DNA from: Mucidula mucida
Taxonomy: Eukaryota; Basidiomycota; Agaricomycetes; Agaricales; Physalacriaceae
NCBI GenBank assembly: GCA_015501055.1
Contig: JADNYV010000027.1
Span: forward strand, 186,001-250,000
Length of the DNA: 64,000 nt
Reading direction: 5' to 3'
Made by a program: the position numbers and the translations under genes
Shown: positions 9,654 to 18,306 of the stretch, one piece after another
Layout of the letters: the number at the start of each line of letters is the position of its first letter
How positions within the stretch are numbered: position 1 is the stretch's first letter
Notes under the pieces: generated by a model
The model's database searches: none
The model's input: only the letters and a program-made list of their open reading frames with translations
What the model was told of the DNA's origin: nothing

Positions 9654-10917
9654 ATGGCTATATCATTGGAAGCAGCTCAACGACCTCCCGAATCATTAAT
9701 CGGGATGACTCTAGACACTCGGGGTGGCAGCTACATCTTTGCAAAGGTTCTTTACCGTCGACCCGACCGTTGCGTCGTCACAGCACAGCGAACGGAAGCC
9801 TCTGAGCGCGCTCACGCACCGCCGCTCGTGATCAAACTCAGTCTGCCCTCAGCAGCGCACGCACCAGAGGGTACATTCATTAACAAAGCGAGGGCTGTAG
9901 CGATTGACGCTGGCGGCGACTCGCACTGGGTTCTACAAGACCTGCCTTGTATCCTTCACTCGGAGGACCTGCTAATCATACCTGGCTCGACGCAAGCTCA
10001 TGTCGCTGAAATCCTACATAACGCTTCTGGTAACACCTGCGAAGAAGATTGTGACGAAAATTGGACATTGCGCATTGTCATCATGGAAGAGTTGCTCCCA
10101 ATAGACACTCTGTCCAGCGCCTCAGATTTTGCGCAAGTCTTTTTCGATGTTCACAACTGTACGTGGTCCGTACCTCTTTTATGATTTATTTCGTCGGTCT
10201 TATCAACTTTTTCCAGGCCATCAATGGCTCTACGACAACCCCCGCATTCTGCATCGTGACATTAGCATGAGTAACATTATATATCGTTGCGGTGATGATG
10301 GCGCTGTATACGGCGTCCTGAACGATATGGATCTTTCCTCCCTTGTAGCAGACCTCGAGGCAACATCTTTCATGCGCACTGGCACGCCACCTTTCATGGC
10401 AGTGGACTTGCTCCGCTCTCACACTAGTAGCGAGACCATACACCTCTACCGACACGATCTAGAATCGCTCTTTTATGTGATGTTGATCCTTTCGACCCGT
10501 CACCAAATTTCAAGTTCTTGCGATGGCCTTCATAGTACCCTAGTCAAACAAGCTGCCCCGCCGTTTAGTGACTGGTTCAGTTTCTCCTCGTGGGAGCAGC
10601 TGAGTGTCGGCAAAAACGTTTTCATTTGGACGGGCTTTCGTAGTGAGAGCTCGCTCGACAAGCTCTTCCCCCCTGGTTCCAAATTCATCGATTTCAAAAA
10701 CTGGATCGTCCGCCTTAGAATCATCATGAAGCGCGGATTCGAAGCGCGCGTGGCGTACAATGACGGGCTTGCCCTAGCGCAGGCTGAGGGCGGTAAATAT
10801 GATTTAGAGCCTGTCGATGAGAAAACCCTGGGCAAGATTATCCAGTATTCCACATTTTTCGATGTGATGAAGTCCTTCGCGGGCAAGGATCTTCGAGCTC
10901 CCCCCGAAACGCTGTAG
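9654..10917 (+). CDS. FunK1 kinase K4 (short, divergent C-lobe)
   Basis: Exons 9654-10158 and 10217-10917, intron 58 bp, about 401 residues. The N-lobe and the upstream region are nearly those of K2/K3. After the intron the sequence departs strongly: HRDISMSNIIYRCGDDGAVYG, then SSLVADLEATSFMRTGTPPFMAVDLL and YRHDLESLFYVML. Catalytic His-Arg-Asp, Asn and the DMD motif are kept, so it could be active. The C-terminal region (KRGFEARVAYNDGLA) is unlike its neighbours. It is the last kinase before the NAT pseudogene. Confidence 0.85.
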
Positions 10918-10982
10918 ACTACAGTGACTGAGTACTTACTTGTACGGATTTATCTGTTGTATACACCTTTACCGAGTATTCA

Positions 10983-11130
10983 GTTGACATTCGAAGTAGA
11001 GCCATCTGTCTGTCGATGGACTCGCCGCGCCAGTAGCAGTTTCAAGGCATTGGAAGGTAACTTTGAAATGAAATCAGACCTGGGCTCCGAGCCCCGCACA
11101 CGCGACCTGTACTTGACACGCGACCGTGAC
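10983..11130. repeat. right arm of inverted repeat flanking the FunK1 array
   Basis: Reverse-complement counterpart of 2790-2960, containing ATCAGACCTGGGCTCCGAGC and ACTTGACACGCGACCGTGAC. It is followed directly by the remains of a second NAT exon 1 on the plus strand. Confidence 0.85.
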
Positions 11131-11149
11131 TGTTCGTCGCGCTGCCCCC

Positions 11150-11822
11150 AACCTCCGCATCAAGCACTTAGCACATACCCTCGCGCCATCCCCTCGCGCC
11201 ATCCCCCCGTCCCAGATATCCCACCGGCTCACCTCGATATCCTTCCCCACCTCGTACTCTGCAGCTGACCTCGCGCGCTTCCCCACGGCGCTCGCAAACA
11301 TGCATATTATTAATTGATTGCTTATCGTGAAGTATCCCATCAGTGAGTGAGTTCAAGTTGGGGGGCTGAGTGATTACGAACTTTGTACTTAGTACAACTT
11401 AGAATCGCAATAAGTATGGATAAGTAGCAGCCCGGAGGACTTGTACAGAAGAACTGTAGGTGAGGGAAAGGGGTTGTATTGCTTTGCACCCAACGTCGTT
11501 GTGAGGCCGTCCCCGGGCTGCACGAACAGAACCATGTGCTCAAATGGGGTGTACAGCGGAGGCTCCCCCGTAGGCGTCTCCGACTCGTTGATGCATCCTG
11601 ACAGCGCAAGAGTAGGCTCTACGTGATGAATCAAGAATCAAGAATTAGGAATTTAGCTCAGAAATCGGAGTGCCTCTAAGAAGAACATGTTCACCCTGGC
11701 AGATCTGGGCTGTTGCGCCCGATTCTGCTTTCCTGCGATCCGCAGAATGTGGTCATGGGCGTGTCTTCGATAGAGAGCCATCGTCTCTCGAGGGGATCAC
11801 AGCCTAACTGCAGCGTGGATTG
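11150..11822 (+). pseudogene. NAT pseudogene with an internal inverted segment
   Basis: The parts in order are an exon 1 remnant on plus (IPPSQISHRLTSISFPTSYS, then an in-frame stop after NMHIIN near 11315), then LYRRTVGEGKGLYCFAPN on plus. From about 11492 to 11690 the homologous stretch (PLYTPFEHMVLFVQPGDGL) is readable only on the minus strand. From about 11700 RPILLSCDPQNVVMGVS is again on plus. The last exon of the gene is absent. The Cys motif is altered around the active site (CFAPN for CFGMN). This is a non-functional, scrambled copy of the gene at 1501-2770. Confidence 0.85.
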
Positions 11823-11919
11823 GTTTTATGATGCTTGACTACTATTAATGCAATAACAAACAATACAGAGCAACTATCCAACCGGAAATACACAAAAGGT
11901 GAAAGCAACTGAAATCTGG

Positions 11920-12258
11920 TCAAGCATATACTTCCTTTGGTACATAGACATGCCCATTTGGTCCAGTTTCCTTTGTAAAGAAGTCGGGGCATGTTAACTC
12001 TTGTTCCAAGATCAGCCAGTTCTCAGCTGATAAAATATCTTCATCATCTTCACTATCAGACTCTGGATCTGTTCCTCCACACAGCCATGCTATATCCCCA
12101 ATAAACCTATGAAGATTGAAGAATTTCATGTTAAAATCAGGAATGTCTAGACATTGCCGTGGTTGCAGTGGCGTGTCAATGATGGAAGTGCAATCACTGA
12201 GGTCTTTGTTTACAATACCACGAAGAATACATGTTGGATTTGCTCTGGGGGAAGTCAT
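11920..12258 (-). CDS. hypothetical protein, acidic segment
   Basis: Open frame of 112 residues starting MTSPRANPTCILRG and ending VYVPKEVYA, with an acidic run (DPESDSEDDEDIL). No family recognised. It lies in a low-confidence zone between the NAT pseudogene and a truncated ORF, and it may be an exon or remnant of a larger gene broken by the rearrangement. The surrounding 11823-12880 contains no other gene I can support. A second short minus-strand frame at 12529-12792 (MRDENCRLSGILREKKDW) may belong with the ORF at 12.9-13.4 kb. Confidence 0.3.
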   Translation of the reverse strand: MTSPRANPTCILRGIVNKDLSDCTSIIDTPLQPRQCLDIPDFNMKFFNLHRFIGDIAWLCGGTDPESDSEDDEDILSAENWLILEQELTCPDFFTKETGPNGHVYVPKEVYA

Positions 12259-12882
12259 GCGGGCCCGAATATAAATTTAGAAGATACAGTCAATCACAGA
12301 AAATACATGGAATGAAGACGGAACTGTTGTAAGAATACACACGGTAAGCACTGTCACTGAGGTGCGCAGACAGTCTCGGGCAGGCTGGGCTAAGGATGAC
12401 TACGAGCACGAGCTACGGAATGTGCTCGAATATTCCAACAGGAACCTCTTGGTCTGGACCAGACTCAAAATGTATTCGAAATTGACGGAGCAACCAATGA
12501 AAAGCAGGCTGCATCAAGATTGTGTTTTCTACAGAGTCAGCAGTGCCACCCCAAGTGCTACTCGGAAGTCCTGTGAGGACCTCAACCACGCGAAATGCCT
12601 AACAGAATGGTCAGAGCATACAGAGACAACATTCGGACGACAAACAGTTTCACTCATGCCAAAGGGCAGGCCGTGAGCAACTTGCATTTTTGCTACAGGC
12701 AGCCCAGCCTCCATGATCCTTTCTAATTCCTCGTCAGTCCAATCTTTTTTCTCCCTCAGGATACCGCTTAGTCGGCAATTCTCGTCCCGCATCTTAACCT
12801 AGACAGAGTGAGTCAATCAACGAAGGCCGCAAGACTCGCGATACCTCATTTTTTACTGTAAGAACTCGGACTTGCCCCGCCG

Positions 12883-13383
12883 TCATAGGCGACTCCACCG
12901 CGGAGGAAGTCCGGTTTTCTGAGCGGACTGCATACTAGCATCAGACACTGTGGTAATGATGGTTGAACCAAATGACACACCTAAATGCACAAGTGACATG
13001 ATCTCTGACGCCAATTCCTCCAGTGCCCATCGTCGCTTGAAAAGGACTTTGTGGATGAATCGCTGCTGTTCATAATTGGCGTTATAGGACGGATCTATGG
13101 ACGCGAGGACGCTCCTATTGACGACGACACACGCCCTTAGATAGGACCTTGCCTTCTGGTCCGGGTCTGGCTGAGTTTGAGGATCGATTGTCGCCGCGGC
13201 GCGCTTCACAGGCGTAAACAAACGGAGAAAGCGGTAGCCGTCTATGTACTCCAAAGCCGCGTTGACATAGGCAGCATCGGGCAGATTGCCGAGATGAGGA
13301 GGGAGAGCAGGAGGTTGTGCGTCCGCTGCGTCGGGATTTGGTTCTCTCAGAAACTGCTTCAGCTCATCTGAAGCCCTCTTCAC
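12883..13383 (-). CDS. hypothetical protein, 5' end cut at the inversion breakpoint
   Basis: Minus-strand frame of about 166 residues (ASDELKQFLREPNPDAAD..., ALEYIDGYRFLRLFTPVKRAAA). It has no ATG of its own: the frame opens directly out of the severed FunK1 5' end (13371-13390), in a different frame from it. It therefore looks like the 3' part of an unrelated gene fused to foreign DNA at the breakpoint. An intron may link it to 12529-12792. No family recognised. Confidence 0.4.
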   Translation of the reverse strand: MKRASDELKQFLREPNPDAADAQPPALPPHLGNLPDAAYVNAALEYIDGYRFLRLFTPVKRAAATIDPQTQPDPDQKARSYLRACVVVNRSVLASIDPSYNANYEQQRFIHKVLFKRRWALEELASEIMSLVHLGVSFGSTIITTVSDASMQSAQKTGLPPRWSRL

Positions 13384-13680
13384 AGCGGGACATGGCTCCT
13401 GAACCGCGATTATTGAGAGTCCTTTGGAAGTCTTGACTGGCTACCGCCGAAGCAGTTCTGGACCTCATTGTCTTGGGGGTGTTGGGCGTGGCGAGAGCGT
13501 AGAGCAGCAGCATTGTATTGTCTTGTTGTAACGTGACTGCGCAGAAAGTGGACGAAAACAATGGGTGATCGAGAGAGAAAGGTCCGTACACGTGGGCGTG
13601 TTACCAAAAACAAACAACATTCTTGGTACTGCATCATCGATGGCACGTTGATCGTAGTGCAAACATGTACCCTTAGCGTA
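13371..13680 (-). pseudogene. severed 5' end of a FunK1 kinase gene with its upstream region
   Basis: On the minus strand this reads MLLLYALATPNTPKTMRSRT, then SAVASQDFQRTLNNRGSGAM and SRCEEG, matching the N-terminus of K1' (35732-36185) with some internal sequence missing. The upstream DNA also matches (GTGTACGGACCTTTCTCT, CTTTCTGCGCAGTCACGTTA). Homology stops at about 13371, just after SRCEE. The rest of such a gene is K1 on the other strand at 3.02 kb. Confidence 0.85.
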
Positions 13681-13750
13681 CTACACGAATGTGAAATCGC
13701 CCAAAGCAAGCGGTGTCGGCACAAGAACTGACGCGTTAAGCAAAGGGCCT

Positions 13751-14931
13751 TCAAACATCCGGATCGTGTTCTCGACTCGAAGAATTATCCCCGCTTTCAC
13801 TAGTAGTTTCCACCTTTCCCTGAGCAGGATCTGATCCAAACTGCATCGTAGACAACTGAGTCCCCTTCTCCCTCTGCAACGTGTTCTGCGTCCACGCCCG
13901 CCCAAGAACCACACGAAGCATAATCAACTCAGGTCCAATGCACTAGAATATCATTGTCAATCGTTATCATCATCAGATCAAGACGAAATAACGAACCTCC
14001 AACTGCACCAAAAGCGAAACGAACAGATTCTGCGCCGTATTACTATCTCCAAAAAGCCCTAGCAGGACTACGCTCGGGATTGTGAATGGCAGCGCACTTT
14101 CTACCACAATAGCAGCGATGCCCGTGTACATCTTTGCTTGCTCGGGGCCGAGCGCGGCGAGAACTCGTTTCCGATGGAACCAAATGCGCCCTGCGATCTG
14201 CAGTGTGAAGAGAATGTTGATGATCATGAGGATTAACCAAACAGCGAGGGAGAGCGGCAGCATGTTCGCATTTGGCAAGGCGATCTGAACGACAGTGAGG
14301 ATCGAGAGAACTAAACTCTTCATGTGAGATGGACGTTAGTCTAAAACGAGAAATGAACATACGAACGGTCACGATGTAGAAGATCGTGTTGAAGACGATG
14401 ATGTACCAGCGGTAGTTCCAAAGGAGGATAACACGATACAGCTGTGCGTGAAACAGGTTTAATCTCGTTAAGCGCTGCATCTTTTCGTCGCACTTACCAA
14501 AAGTCCGTCGGCCATAATGGAGATGATAATAGTCGTACAGTTTCCCAAAGTCAGAATCGGCGCCGCCTGTTGCTCAAAGAGGTACCCGATAGCGCCCCCG
14601 GGATACTCGCGCAGGTTAATCCACGCGTTCTCGTTGAATTGGATGCTGCACGCCAGGTTGATTGTACCAAGGACGAAAAGAAGACCGTTGAACAGGATTT
14701 GGCTAATGAACACTTCGGCACGTTGCGACTTGCGTTGTTGGATCGTGTAGTAGATGACGATGGAGAAGATCGCGGCATGGACGCCTAAAGAACGGAGTCA
14801 CGAGCAGTTTAGACACGAGAATTCAAAAAAAATGTACCATAACCAATGGAAGCTATATGTGTCGAGGCATATGACGATTGCTCGTACCAGAGGGATTCGC
14901 TGTCTTCCTGGGTGGCCCAAGGGGAGGGCAT
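13751..14931 (-). CDS. multi-pass membrane protein, uncharacterised Agaricomycete family
   Basis: Exons read from 14931: MPSPWATQEDSESLWYEQ..., then VHAAIFSIVIYYTIQQRK..., LYRVILLWNYRWYIIVFN..., SLVLSILTVVQIALPNAN..., and a last exon from 13942 ending REHDPDV. First intron 14837-14785; each intron has GT and AG ends. Several hydrophobic stretches (VLGTINLACSI, WYIIVFNTIFYIVT, LPLSLAVWLILMIINILF, ALPFTIPSVVLLGLF, AQNLFVSLLVQ) suggest about six or seven membrane spans. The tail is soluble and Ser-rich. The layout resembles fungal seven-span receptor-like proteins, but function is unknown. A decayed copy lies at 34.1-35.3 kb. Confidence 0.75.
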
Positions 14932-15176
14932 GATTGATCCCGCGCAAGAAATCCCGCGACCGTCAATTTAAAGCCTGAAGACCCTGAACACGAAAATAGG
15001 GGCGCTTCATTAGGAGCTGAGTATGGTGCTGAAACAGAGGGCCGCAAAGTTTGATGAATCAGATGATGATCATTCAAAGCTCAACTAAAAGACACGCGTA
15101 TATGGACCGTCGCTAACCTGTGAACTGAGCTATGGGCGCGGGATATCATAAGCGTATTGAAGGCACTTGCCATATG

Positions 15177-15694
15177 TCAAGCAATCCTGTTGGATTCATT
15201 CTCGAACCCTTCCCATTTGCTCAGTTGATCATCGATATCGAGCATCCTGGTCCCGTAGAAGATGTGGGTCGTTGGCTTGAGATAGTCCCAGTCCTTGATT
15301 TTCCCATTCTCGTCTCGCGCCAGCTGACCACCCCACACACTCCAGGTATTCTCTTTGGCGTTATATGAAGCCACGGCGGCACCGCAGTTTGTGCAGCGAT
15401 GGCGATTCTTCCACAGTTTGGTTTGAACACTGTACACTTCGGTACGAAGCTGAGTGTCGTGTGTCCAGGAGAATGCACTGTCGGGGAAGTGCATCGTGTG
15501 GATGAAAGCGGAGGCTGCGTGGTAATCCCATCAGACATCAGATTTAGATGCGTTAAATAGACGAGATTGCGCCCACAAGTTAGACGCTGACACAGAGTAC
15601 AATGACAGTAGGCACTTAGAATGGGCTTGCCCACGATTCTCCAAGAGGTTTGACCACAAAGGCAGGCTCCTTCATGAGTTGGTTCTGAATCCAT
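15177..15694 (-). CDS. GFA/CENP-V domain protein (glutathione-dependent formaldehyde-activating family)
   Basis: Exons 15694-15577 and 15514-15177, 151 residues, close to the family's usual length. The zinc-binding cysteine pattern is clear: GACLCGQTSW, AYCHCTLCQR and HRCTNCGAAV. It ends with the typical THIFYGTRMLDIDDQLSKWEG. Members bind Zn; some bacterial ones have been linked to the formaldehyde-glutathione reaction, but the function of fungal members is mostly untested. A near copy lies inverted at 17.4 kb, and its 3' flank is also shared (GGCAAGTGCCTT). Intact. Confidence 0.85.
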
Positions 15695-16076
15695 GATGAG
15701 TAATGGAGTTCAAGATGCAGTAGTAGATCGTGTGAGCCGACTATGGGCAGGTGACTGTGATTCAGAATAGTAATTGGAGACGTTGTAACCAGTGGGTTTC
15801 TGCAGCCAGAAAGTACAAGGAAAGGTCGCAGAAATCAATTAGAGCACTTGAACAGCATAAGATTAATTGAGAGATAAGAACCAGGAGAAAGCCATTCATG
15901 CTGAGCTAAGCGAGATAGCGGACCGCGGTAGGGCACCTCGGAGAGATTCGCCGCCCTGTTCGACTCTGCGTTCTCCATATTTCTGGTCAGTCTAAGTTCC
16001 CCTACTGTGCTGTACGACCCACTCACATTCGTCGCAGGCATCGCCATAATTTGCCTGTTAATAAAAAGGCGACAAC

Positions 16077-16453
16077 ATGGTCTCGGCGCCAACTTTGACT
16101 GTGCGCTGGCCTCTGTTTCTCCTCCTATGGCCCATGTCTTATCCCACGTATAGGTTATCCGGTACACGGCCCTCTTCGGTGGCATCGTATACGGCTGGTC
16201 CCACCGTCGCTCGCTACAAGCAGCCCATACAGCCCACAAAATAGAGCACGCTGAGCATGAACGGGAGCGGTTAATTGCAGAGGCGAAGGAGGCGTGGAAG
16301 AGAAAGCAGGCGTCGAAAGGGACAGATTCCAGTGAGATTTTTGCCTTTTCTTATCGATGATAACCAAGTGACGCCTTGCTAGTTGTTACTGACCCAGAGG
16401 ACCCGCGGTTCGACCTAGAGAAGCTTTTTGCACACTGGGAAAAGGCCGCATAA
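16077..16453 (+). CDS. TIM11: mitochondrial F1Fo-ATP synthase subunit e
   Basis: Three exons: 16077-16100, 16154-16331 and 16383-16453, giving 90 residues, the usual size. Spliced protein: MVSAPTLT, then VIRYTALFGGIVYGWSHRRS, a basic helix (AEHERERLIAEAKEAWKRKQ) and the end TDPEDPRFDLEKLFAHWEKA. The membrane segment contains the GxxxYG-type motif (GGIVYG) used for ATP synthase dimerisation in the inner membrane. The first exon is only 24 bp. Although it sits between two inverted GFA copies, it is intact in frame. Confidence 0.85.
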
Positions 16454-17434
16454 CAATGTCACTTGATTGTTTTCCCGTATAGACCCTCATCCACCGCACT
16501 GCTTCACCTCGAAAGTTTGCAATATTTATTCCAACATGTTATCGTACGCCAGCTGAACCGAGAATATACTGAAAGGACCCGCCAAAATTTTATGCTTCCG
16601 TTCCTCTCACGTGGACGGTACGCGTCGCGTCGCTTGCAGAAGCATCCGCTAGTTCGTAGACGTCTACTAAATTGCCTCTTCGCCTATCCGCGATGCGTAT
16701 CGAAGGGCAGACATTGCAAAGCCTGCCTGAGTGGACCTGATACTTGTCAATTGATCAGATGTCTGTCTCTGTTCACCGAGAAAGTCTAGTCTCTGTCGTT
16801 CAAGCGATTGGTCTATTCATGTTTACGCCAGTTCGTTCCGCACTCGATTCAAGGTCTCCATTTAACTGCCACTAAATACGTTGGTGTAGTCATAGACTGC
16901 TTGCCTTTGTCTCTCATCTTCACTTGCGTCATTTTAAAGATGCTCAGACCGGTTCTCACCTGCCTCTTTCTATGGCGGATAGCCGCTTTGACTTCAAGTC
17001 GAGTCCGCCGCTTTGGCTGCATCGTCAAAACTCACCAAACGTGTTCACAGGAGTCATAGAGCTACATTGCCCTCTACTCATCGCGTCGCATATTCCCGAG
17101 GAAAAACTCGAGCGCTACGAACCGTCATTGGGGAAGCATATCAACGACTTTGATCAAGTGGTCCAATTCTTATTGTTCAGCTTCCCTTCCGGAGACAGTG
17201 AACCTAATAGAAGGGTTCAATGGTAGTTGAACGGGCTTTTCTGTGATATACGACTCCGACTAAAGCATTGGTACCAGCAATCACGGACGATCGACCTTGG
17301 GCTGTAATCTCTTGCTTCCGACCATGACGGCCAGTTCTTCTTTCTAGACTGTGACGAAGGTCTTTCGTAAGTACCGTCAAGGCCCCAACACGCTTTGATG
17401 TGCTCCTAGTGCGTCTCAAACTTCGCCAGTTACC
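16454..17434 (+). other. intergenic, no supported gene
   Basis: Two frames of about 100 residues (16463-16789 and 16924-17226) exist, but neither shows a domain, repeat or convincing splice pattern. The segment TTTGTCTCTCATCTTCACTT near 16910 resembles the pyrimidine-rich tract found just upstream of the FunK1 start codons, so a FunK1 upstream remnant is possible. Confidence 0.4.
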
Positions 17435-17951
17435 ATGGATTCGCAAGCGACTCACGAAGGAAGCTGCTTCTGTGGCCAAACCTCATGGAAAATCGTGGGC
17501 AAGCCTCTCCTTAGCGCCTACTGCCATTGTACTCTCTGTCAACGCATAACTTGTAAGTGATACCTCCTCTAGTCTGAGTCAGCGCATTCGATGTTAATTA
17601 CCAGTACTTGACAGCCTCTGCATTCCTCCACACGATGTATTTCTGGCCAGCGCGTTCTCCTGTACCCTCGTTCCCCACATTCGCATCGATGTCTACAGTG
17701 TTAAAGACAAACCCTGGAAGGGTTGTCATCGCTGCACAAAATGCGGTGCCGTTGTGACTGCTCATAACGCCAGAAGGGGTACCTGGAGTTTTGGGAGCAG
17801 TCAGCTGGCGAGAGACGAGAATGGGAAAATAAAGGAGTGGGACTATGTCAAGCCTACCGCGCATATCTTCTACGGTACCAGGATGCTGGATATCAATGAT
17901 CAACTCGGCAAATGGGATGGGTATGAGAACAAGTCTAATAGAATTGGTTAG
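17435..17951 (+). pseudogene. second GFA-domain gene, frameshifted
   Basis: Exon 1 (MDSQATHEGSCFCGQTSW..., AYCHCTLCQRIT) is intact up to a GTAAGT donor. After the intron the frame starts correctly (SAFLHTMYF), but between about 17640 and 17695 one base is missing relative to the 15.2 kb gene. The rest (DVYSVKDKPWKGCHRCTKCG through LGKWDGYENKSNRIG) reads in another frame. All zinc-binding Cys residues remain. This is either a recent pseudogene or a single-base error. The orientation is opposite to the partner gene. Confidence 0.7.
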
Positions 17952-18306
17952 TAGGTGGCAAGTGCCTTTATCGTACTCATGATTTAATGCGCCCATGACG
18001 CAGCTTACAGATGATGATTGACGTCGAATTACGCGTACAAACTGCTATGTGAGGAGGTGGCGCAGTTTTTTTTGGATGATTGAGGACTCCGAGTGGATAT
18101 CGCGTTTTTGGTATGCTTCCTGTATTAATTGATTCTTAAACCAGAGCATTCAACTTACAGAAACCAAAACTGTTGCTGGACAAACTGGAAGACTGTCACT
18201 CCGCGCAGTACGAGGTCACGTTACCGCAGACAGGGAACAGTGACAATGATTGTTCCTTTGTCTCTTACCTTCACGCCGCAACAAATCAAGCCCATCGACT
18301 CAGAAC
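17952..18306 (+). other. intergenic between GFA copy and K5
   Basis: The first 50 bases match the 3' flank of the other GFA gene. The remainder should hold the K5 promoter; the pyrimidine-rich TTCCTTTGTCTCTTACCTTC near 18256 corresponds to the tract upstream of the other kinases. No gene seen. Confidence 0.5.

Noticed and set aside
16463..17226. Two ~100-residue frames as novel small proteins
   Set aside because: No domain, no signal peptide, composition like background, and no paralogue in the window.
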